Shown here in pieces: positions 59,901 to 64,000 of a stretch of 64,000 nucleotides of DNA. The translations under genes were made by a program, and so were the position numbers. Origin of the DNA: Gigantopelta aegis. Taxonomy: Eukaryota; Mollusca; Gastropoda; Neomphalida; Peltospiridae. Every line of letters begins with the position of its first letter. The stretch's first letter is position 1. The stretch lies in the NCBI RefSeq assembly GCF_016097555.1, contig NC_054704.1:33058554-33122553 (forward strand), given 5' to 3'. The notes below the pieces were generated by a model. It worked only from the letters and a program-made list of their open reading frames with translations, was not told the origin of the DNA and did not search any database.

Positions 59901-62900
59901 ATCTATAAGTCTTTACTTTAAAATGGAATTGTTAACGCTTACGTTACAACTTATATATATATATATTATATCAAAATTTGTTATAACGATCGTGAAGAAT
60001 TAGCTCCCTTAGTTTGGCAAGTAATTGTTAATTGAATATGTTGTATTATATTTATTAAAGTACTGACACAGAAATGAAACAAAACACAAAATTTATATTT
60101 TTTATATAAAATGTACATAACAATACTGTTTGCTTCCACAACAAACTGAATATTACATACTGTAACATAATGTAGCAAAATGTCTACCTCTTTCCCCATT
60201 CTTTGCTGAAATGGCTAACAATTTTGTCATGTGGGTCTTTGAAATTGGTTACTTCTCATTTTTCACTTAACAAAATTTGTGTACGATGTTGATTTGCCAG
60301 TGGCTGTGACATTTCCCACTAATAAGTTGTAAATGAATGAAAAAGAGTCGGAATTTGTATATTCCACTGAACCCAAACTGTCAGTTAACAAGAATTGAAA
60401 AGAGTAACTCAACTCAAACAACATAATGCGAGATGTGTTTATTACTTTGCCACCCTGGTCCCAAGACACTAGTGTTAAACATTAGACATTGTAATCACTA
60501 CGCTGCACTTGACAGGCATGCACGATCAACTGCAGCTAATTCGGTGTGTGCAAGTCGTCTATGGCCAGAACTGGCAGCACTCAAAAACAGTGTTCAGAGT
60601 TGCAGTTATTTAACAAAACAATTTTGCTAATTACAGAAGTGCATCTGTTGTCATACTTCAATTATTGTTCATTGTAAGATTTTCATGTTCTCATGACTTT
60701 TTTAAATACATGATATGGTTGGTCAAATTATGCTGGGATGACATTAAACATTCATATCTTTTCCATGTTTTGGTGAGCATAAAGAGTATACTGACAGTAC
60801 TTGAGTTTTGAAAATTGATGTTGAGTAATAAACTGCTCTTCTGGAATGATGTAGGAGAGCTACAGTTTAAAATTGCTCTCATTGTCAAATTGCTCACAGT
60901 GTCAAATTGTTCTCATTGTCAAATTGTTCTCAGTGTCAAATTGCTCACAGTGTCTAATTGCTCTCAGTGTCAAATTGCTCTCAGTGTCAAATTCACAGTA
61001 ATTTTGAGTAAAATAAATTAGCAATATCAGCATGTGTTGAGGCAAACATTTTTCACTACTTGGAAATGATTTTTTGCAAGCATACAAGATCGTGAGTAAT
61101 TGCTTATGTTATACCATAAGGACTGTACTGGTACTGATATATGAAGAACATCACTAGGTGTACACTCCTGTCAAAATCTCGGTTAACTCACAGTGATGCA
61201 CAATACTATATTGTAACTGTTAATATCAACATTTTTAATGTTTCCAGGCTCATGGGTACCACAGTGATGGTTGTACCGTGCATATACCCTTTCCTTTCAA
61301 GAAAGAAGCATCTGGTATGTGTAATAATAAGTGTTGTATTAATGTCAGTTTATGTATTAAAATCATTTAATGGATTACATATCAAGTAGTGTGAATTACA
61401 ATCAGTGATCCCTCAACGTTAGCATACATGTTAATATTATCTATGTTGTGCTGCAGACAGTTTGGATTACATGTCCCTTACTTTGGATTTGAAAAATGTA
61501 ACATCTATAAAGGAATTTAGATTGATTATCAACTGTTAACAAACATTCAGCTTAGCCTATTGTCATTGATTTACCTAATTCATATTAATTTTTGAGGACA
61601 GTGCTAATCATGAAATATAAACAAAATTGGTTTAAACAATATTTATTTCTTTTTTTATATTAACAGATGGGATTGGTAAAACCCCCAGACATAAATCTTA
61701 ATTAATAACAAATTATATTTATTTTAAGATATGTGTAAATATTGCATTTGTTATATTATTGTTAAATTATATTTATTTTTCTTGCAATCATTGTTTTTAT
61801 TAACCAGTTATTTCGATTGTTTAAAGCGAAGTGATAACTGCAGTAATTACGTGTAAGGAGCTGTATTTGTTGTAATAATATTATTATCACACGGTTCGAC
61901 AAATCCACTAGCCCTTGGTCCTGGCTAGTGCATTTTCAGTCTAGGCTAGTGGAAACTATCAACTTTTTTTTATTATAATACATTGGGTACAAGCCAAAGC
62001 TTCTTTGAGGGCTAGTGACTTTCTCAAACATTTGACGAGCACTGGAATAGTATTATATTTCTTATTCTAAATTTGCCTTAAATTATCAACATTTTTTATT
62101 ATAATACATTGGGTACTAGCCAAAGCTTCTTTGAGGGCTGTAATATTATATTTCTGATTCTAAATTTGTCAGAGTCTTTCAAAAGTGGTCATTACCCGAG
62201 TCATGCTGCGATCACGAAGCTGTGTGAGGAGATTGACTTGGTCCACGCGTGCGGCTTCGTGACGCTGCTCAACCTGAACAAGCCGAGCATGGACCAGGGC
62301 GACAGCGACGTCTTCCTCATGGACAAGTCGTGCTCCTCCTCTGACATCTCCTCCACCAGTGACCTCGGACACAGACCCACAAACGGGGTTACGGATCTCA
62401 TGTCCGCACAGGTGCTTGCCTCGGAGATAGATTTGTTAGAAGACAGTGCAGCAGACTCACAGAATAAATTAACCAAAGAGAAATTGACTCTCAATTTGAA
62501 CGGACCACAGACATGTGATATGTTGACGGAAAGTGAGTGGATGTTGTTGGACTGCCATTTTGGGATTCCTCTCTTCAATACGGACCTCAACCGGGAGGTG
62601 TGTGAGAGGATATCTTCTTTGGGACTTTTTAAACACGAAAGGTAAGAGCATCCAGTAAAATAGCAGCTAATTTTAAACATGAAAGATAAGAGCATCCAAC
62701 AAAATAGCACTATTGGGCTATTTCTCGTTCCAGCCAGTGTTCCACAACTAGTGTAACAAAGGCCATGGTATGTACTATCCTGTCTGTGGGATGATGCATA
62801 TAAAAGATCCCTTACTGCTAATCGAAAAGAATAGTCCATGAAGTGGCGACAGCAGGTTTTCTCTCTCTATATCTGTGTGGTCCTTAACCATATGTCTGAC

Positions 62901-63986
62901 ACCATATAACCGTAAATAAAATGTGTTGAGTGAGTCGTTAAATAAAACATTTACTTCCTTCCAATAAAATAGCAGTTAATTTTAACGTGTGACATTTTAA
63001 ACATGAAAGGTGTGAGAATGCAATAAAATAGTAGTTAATTTTAACATAGTTTAAACAATATTTATTGCCGTCAAAATGCGGTTTGGGATTGGCCAACAGG
63101 CAAGAGCCTATATTAAGGCCTCTCCCTACATTTATAAATACAAGTTTGATACATCAAGATGACAGAAATAGTATAATAATTTAAATAAATTCAAATTAGC
63201 TAAGATGAGAAGAATGGAAGAGAGAGAGAAGAAAGGAAAAATAAAAATAGATAGTTGATATGATATTATTTAGTCACAGTTGGGAAGGGAGAAGGAGGAA
63301 TAATGAATGGTTAGTTATCGAAACGTTTGCTATTAATTATAAAGTCTTGAACAGATTTAAATATAACACTATTTTCGTGGGTACTAAAATTTGGGTTACC
63401 AAATAATAAAGTCTTGCAATTAAGATTGTGATATTTTGACATTTTAACATGATTGTATACAAACAAAAAAGAGAAATAGTTCAAGGAAATTTTGTATTTT
63501 AATATAGTTAGTCAAACATATTTATAAAAGCCAAGGGACTCTGCAACATGTGTGTATGTGGCAGTTACAACAGTTTTAAAAGACATGAAATGGTAAACGT
63601 CTGAAATTTCCTTTATATATAATGCTGATTATAGCAGTGCTTTATAATAAACAAGACTATTTCACACACAAAATAAGTGAAAGTGTTTAAAAAGCCCATT
63701 GATTCATATTACTTTATACCAATGGCAGTTTGTAAGTTGATTTGATTTTTCTCATATATATGTCTTGGGTAGTCCGTTCTAGATAGAATTTCTATCATTT
63801 AACAAGGTTTCCAAAAATATTTTAAGTTTAAGATTTAAATTACGTTGCATTGTAATTACGTAGGTTCACTGATGTCTTTAATATTATGGACTGATAAAAA
63901 CCTGTTTTATTTTCAGTTTAAAGGGTCTGTTACATTCTAGTAGATTGCTCTCTTTGAAATTCCTTGATTTTATCACAAACTGGCAG
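38844..63986 (+). CDS. FAM91A1: FAM91A1 orthologue (20 exons, C-terminal end beyond window)
   Basis: Exons: 38844-38915, 41379-41463, 42309-42518, 43016-43083, 43573-43689, 43832-43922, 44450-44512, 44825-44931, 51715-51753, 52330-52457, 53170-53306, 54929-55023, 55362-55448, 56087-56289, 56884-56971, 59104-59214, 59593-59706, 61248-61314, 62173-62641, 63917-63986. All have GT-AG borders and consistent phases, giving exactly 807 codons. The start ATG gives [20 protein letters not shown], parallel to the vertebrate N-terminus. Hallmarks shared with human FAM91A1 as I remember it: [131 protein letters not shown] and [14 protein letters not shown]91A1 acts in tethering endosome-derived vesicles at the trans-Golgi with TBC1D23 and the WDR11 complex. 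The human protein is about 838 residues, so only a short tail should lie past 64000. Confidence 0.96.
40437..40454 (+). repeat. Poly-G tract (18 G)
   Basis: G run in FAM91A1 intron 1 on the sense strand; potential RNA G-quadruplex. Confidence 0.9.
41079..41260. repeat. Dispersed repeat, partner at about 53870-54010
   Basis: CAGGCCTCAGAAAATTGTGAG and TCATTCATACATTAATATTAGGACAT correspond to CAGGCCTCTGAAAAGTGTGAG and TCATTCATGCATTAAATTTAAGACAT near 53880-53970, each in pieces. Both copies are in FAM91A1 introns. Family unknown. Confidence 0.5.
41880..42075 (+). mobile_element. SINE, tail type A, 5'-truncated
   Basis: Starts within the body (CTCCAGCCAGTGCACCATGG) and ends CATTAAATAAAACATTTCC; no tRNA head. 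In FAM91A1 intron 2. Confidence 0.88.
45486..46035. mobile_element. Palindromic-end MITE nested in the pogo element
   Basis: The left end TATACTTTTTAAAAAAAGTA then GGGGAATC and the right end GTTCCCCTACGTTTTTTTTA then AGAGTATA are inverted repeats of about 25 bp. The interior has an unassigned 106-codon open frame on the plus strand without recognisable similarity. Confidence 0.5.
46503..47334. mobile_element. Non-autonomous element with TTAA ends
   Basis: It begins TTAAAGGGACACTCCCTAGT and ends ACTAGGGTGTGCGGCTTTAA. The inverted ends of about 17 bp inside TTAA suggest a piggyBac-like non-autonomous element of about 830 bp. Its longest open frame (100 codons) has no recognisable domain. Confidence 0.55.
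47505..47760. mobile_element. Inverted-end element, TTTCTGCCAGA type
   Basis: Left GCAGGGTTTCTGCCAGAGGG with GGGTATGGTACCATATCC; right GAGCCATACCAAAAAATTTC with CTGGCAGAAACACTG. A related fragment (GGTTGCATTCAATTCCATAG) occurs at about 40040-40105 in intron 1. Confidence 0.5.
48170..48480. repeat. 30-bp minisatellite
   Basis: About 10 units of TCTCCAGGTTCTGTTGTGTG followed by TTCAGTGATC, some diverged. Related degenerate units (CATGTTCAGGTTCTGTTGTG) continue to about 49040. The 10-codon period makes artefactual open frames ([10 protein letters not shown] repeated). It lies in the large FAM91A1 intron. Confidence 0.9.
48617..48812 (+). mobile_element. SINE, tail type B, 5'-truncated, with target-site duplication
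   Basis: It starts ACTGGATAAAGGCTGTGG and ends GTGTTAAACAAAACAAAC. CTGTTGCAAGTG flanks it at 48605-48616 and 48813-48824. It inserted into a degenerate unit of the 30-bp minisatellite, so it postdates the array's expansion. Confidence 0.92.
51973..52299 (+). mobile_element. tRNA-headed SINE, tail type A, diverged
   Basis: Head GGACATAGCCCAGTAGTAAG, body GTGGTATGTACTATTCTG, tail GTCATTAAATAAAGCATTT. It ends only 31 bp before the FAM91A1 exon at 52330. Confidence 0.88.
52526..52798 (+). mobile_element. SINE, tail type B with TCGGTAGAG head
   Basis: Head GATCTAGCTCGGTCGGTAGA, tail GATTAATAAATCAGTGTGCT with GTCATTAAACATTG. Diverged copy in a FAM91A1 intron. Confidence 0.82.
53058..53073 (+). 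repeat. Poly-G tract (16 G)
   Basis: G run in a FAM91A1 intron, about 100 nt upstream of the acceptor of exon 53170-53306, on the sense strand. Confidence 0.9.
53412..53698 (+). mobile_element. tRNA-headed SINE, tail type B
   Basis: Head GGGACATTGACTCATTGGTA, tail GATTAATAAATCAATGTGCT with GTCATTAAACAAAAC. ACTGATC at both ends is a probable short target-site duplication. Confidence 0.85.
54296..54856. mobile_element. CAGGGCTAGC MITE split by a SINE
   Basis: The left end ACAGGGCTAGCCCTGGATG and the right end GCAGAGCTAGCCCTGAAT are inverted. The interior (TTCGCCAAATC, CAATTGGTGAATTTGGCAAG) matches the copy at 22097. The family C SINE at 54389-54778 is inserted in it. Confidence 0.6.
54389..54778 (-). 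mobile_element. Composite SINE, family C, with 16-bp target-site duplication
   Basis: Nearly identical to the copy at 36805-37199, with only a handful of differences over 390 bp. CCAAATCAAAATAAAA flanks it at 54373-54388 and 54779-54794. Confidence 0.93.
55633..55687 (+). mobile_element. Short SINE-tail fragment (family D)
   Basis: CACCCAATAGCTAGTGTATT, then TCATGCTGGGGTGTCATTCA, and a CATT repeat. Same family as 33049-33113. The neighbouring SINE inserted into its CATT tail. Confidence 0.7.
55688..56003 (+). mobile_element. tRNA-headed SINE, tail type A, with 17-bp target-site duplication
   Basis: Begins inside the A box (CCCAGTGGTAAAGTGTTCGC) and ends CATTAAATAAAACATTTCC. TTCATTCATTCATTCAG flanks it at 55671-55687 and 56004-56020. 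It ends about 80 bp before the FAM91A1 exon at 56087. Confidence 0.9.
56973..58345. repeat. 44-bp minisatellite starting at a FAM91A1 donor
   Basis: About 31 units of TAATAGTCTGATATAGGCAG, GGTGGATCCTGGGGGTACTT and GTTT, with small indels and blocks of shared variants (higher-order structure). The first unit begins at the second base of the intron after exon 56884-56971. Many units contain AGGTACTT or GGGTACTT, weak 5' splice-site look-alikes. Confidence 0.95.
58591..58615 (+). repeat. Poly-G tract (25 G)
   Basis: The longest G run in the window, in a FAM91A1 intron on the sense strand, shortly after the 44-bp minisatellite. Confidence 0.92.
58690..58880 (+). mobile_element. SINE, type B, heavily diverged and 5'-truncated
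   Basis: Recognisable from AAATACATATAAATGATCCC, AAAATGTAGTGGTTTTTTCT and GATTAATTAATCACTGTGCT with GTTGTTAAACA. No head. Confidence 0.6.
61893..62047. mobile_element. MITE, GTTCGACAAATCCACTAGCC type
   Basis: It starts CGGTTCGACAAATCCACTAG and ends GGGCTAGTGACTTTCTCAAA with CATTTGACGAGCACTGG. Same family as 29325-29475. Part of it has been duplicated together with the downstream exon's acceptor region (61954-62172). Confidence 0.65.
61954..62172. repeat. Tandem duplication running up to the acceptor of FAM91A1 exon 19
   Basis: Copy 1 (61954-62080) and copy 2 (62081-62172) share ATCAACTTTTTTTTATTATA / ATCAACATTTTTTATTATA, ATACATTGGGTAC, AGCCAAAGCTTCTTTGAGGG and TATTCTAAATTTG-like ends. Copy 2 lacks about 35 bp and ends at the functional TTTGTCAG acceptor; the matching position in copy 1 reads TTTGCCTT. 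Confidence 0.85.
62173..62641 (+). CDS. FAM91A1: FAM91A1 exon 19, large and less conserved
   Basis: This 469-nt exon encodes a conserved start ([37 protein letters not shown]). A variable Ser/Asp-rich linker follows ([20 protein letters not shown]), and then a conserved end ([37 protein letters not shown]). Its first part is G+C-rich compared with the rest of the gene. It is the only exon here with tandem duplications on both flanks, covering its acceptor (61954-62172) and its donor (62627-63010). Confidence 0.95.
62627..63045. repeat. 44-bp tandem duplication over the donor of FAM91A1 exon 19
   Basis: The exon end plus intron start (TTTTAAACACGAAAG|GTAAGA) at 62627 recurs at 62671 (TTTTAAACATGAAAGATAAG) and 62995 (TTTTAAACATGAAAGGTGTG). 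Each is followed by AGCATCCAGTAAAATAGCAG-like sequence. The second and third copies were separated by the SINE at 62710-62960. The second copy has lost the donor GT; the third retains a GT. Confidence 0.88.
62710..62960 (+). mobile_element. SINE, tail type A, 5'-truncated, with target-site duplication
   Basis: It starts in the body (CTATTGGGCTATTTCTCG) and ends CGTTAAATAAAACATTTAC. CCAACAAAATAGCA (62696-62709) and CCAATAAAATAGCA (62961-62974) flank it. It inserted after the 44-bp duplication formed. Confidence 0.9.
63050..63120 (-). mobile_element. Possible LINE 3'-end fragment
   Basis: The reverse complement reads GGCTCTTGCCTGTTGGCCAA, then TCCCAAACCGCATTTTGACG and GCAATAAATATTG, which looks like a non-LTR element tail. 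The extent to the right (up to about 63800) is not defined and no reverse transcriptase is visible. Confidence 0.3.
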
Positions 63987-64000
63987 GTAAGAACTTTTTA

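Noticed and set aside
62201-62839. 212-codon minus-strand open frame
   Set aside because: It is antisense to FAM91A1 exon 19 and runs into a SINE; the plus frame is conserved with FAM91A1.

Overview
The window is nuclear DNA from an animal, most likely a mollusc and probably a gastropod. It is A+T-rich, its genes are split into many short exons with GT-AG introns, and it is packed with tRNA-headed SINEs of a type I associate with molluscan genomes (from memory, not searched). There are no operons, no rRNA or true tRNA genes and no CRISPR array.

Four genes can be supported. (1) At the left edge, one exon (499-719, +) of a kelch-repeat protein. (2) At 9058-14453 (+), a complete three-exon gene for a TGF-beta superfamily ligand of the activin/inhibin-beta type: 523 residues, a furin-type RPKR site, and a 114-residue mature domain with nine cysteines. 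(3) At 30847-20216 (-), twelve exons of a ciliary-looking protein with two weak EF-hands, a long charged coiled coil, and a C-terminus that resembles the stalk and microtubule-binding region of dynein heavy chains without the motor; EFCAB5 is the closest relative I can suggest. (4) At 38844-63986 (+), twenty exons (807 codons, every junction phase-consistent) of the FAM91A1 orthologue; its last exons lie beyond the right edge. FAM91A1 and the ligand gene each converge on or diverge from gene 3: ligand and gene 3 are tail to tail, gene 3 and FAM91A1 are head to head. Nothing suggests that the four genes act in one pathway.

The space between exons is mostly repeats. I count about 22 tRNA-derived SINEs in three tail types, many with visible target-site duplications, plus a short fourth tail family. 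There are several palindromic MITEs, a deleted Tc1-like element with 100-bp terminal repeats, and a decayed pogo/Tigger element that, with its nested passengers, fills about 94% of one FAM91A1 intron. Minisatellites have units of 15, 30, 31, 42, 44 and 63 bp. The most unusual observation is that three separate tandem arrays begin at, or run across, a 5' splice site (719/720, 56971/56972, 62641/62642), and one exon (62173-62641) has tandem duplications over both of its splice sites. The other points worth following are the long Thr/Lys-rich extension in the activin-like prodomain and the motor-less dynein-stalk module.
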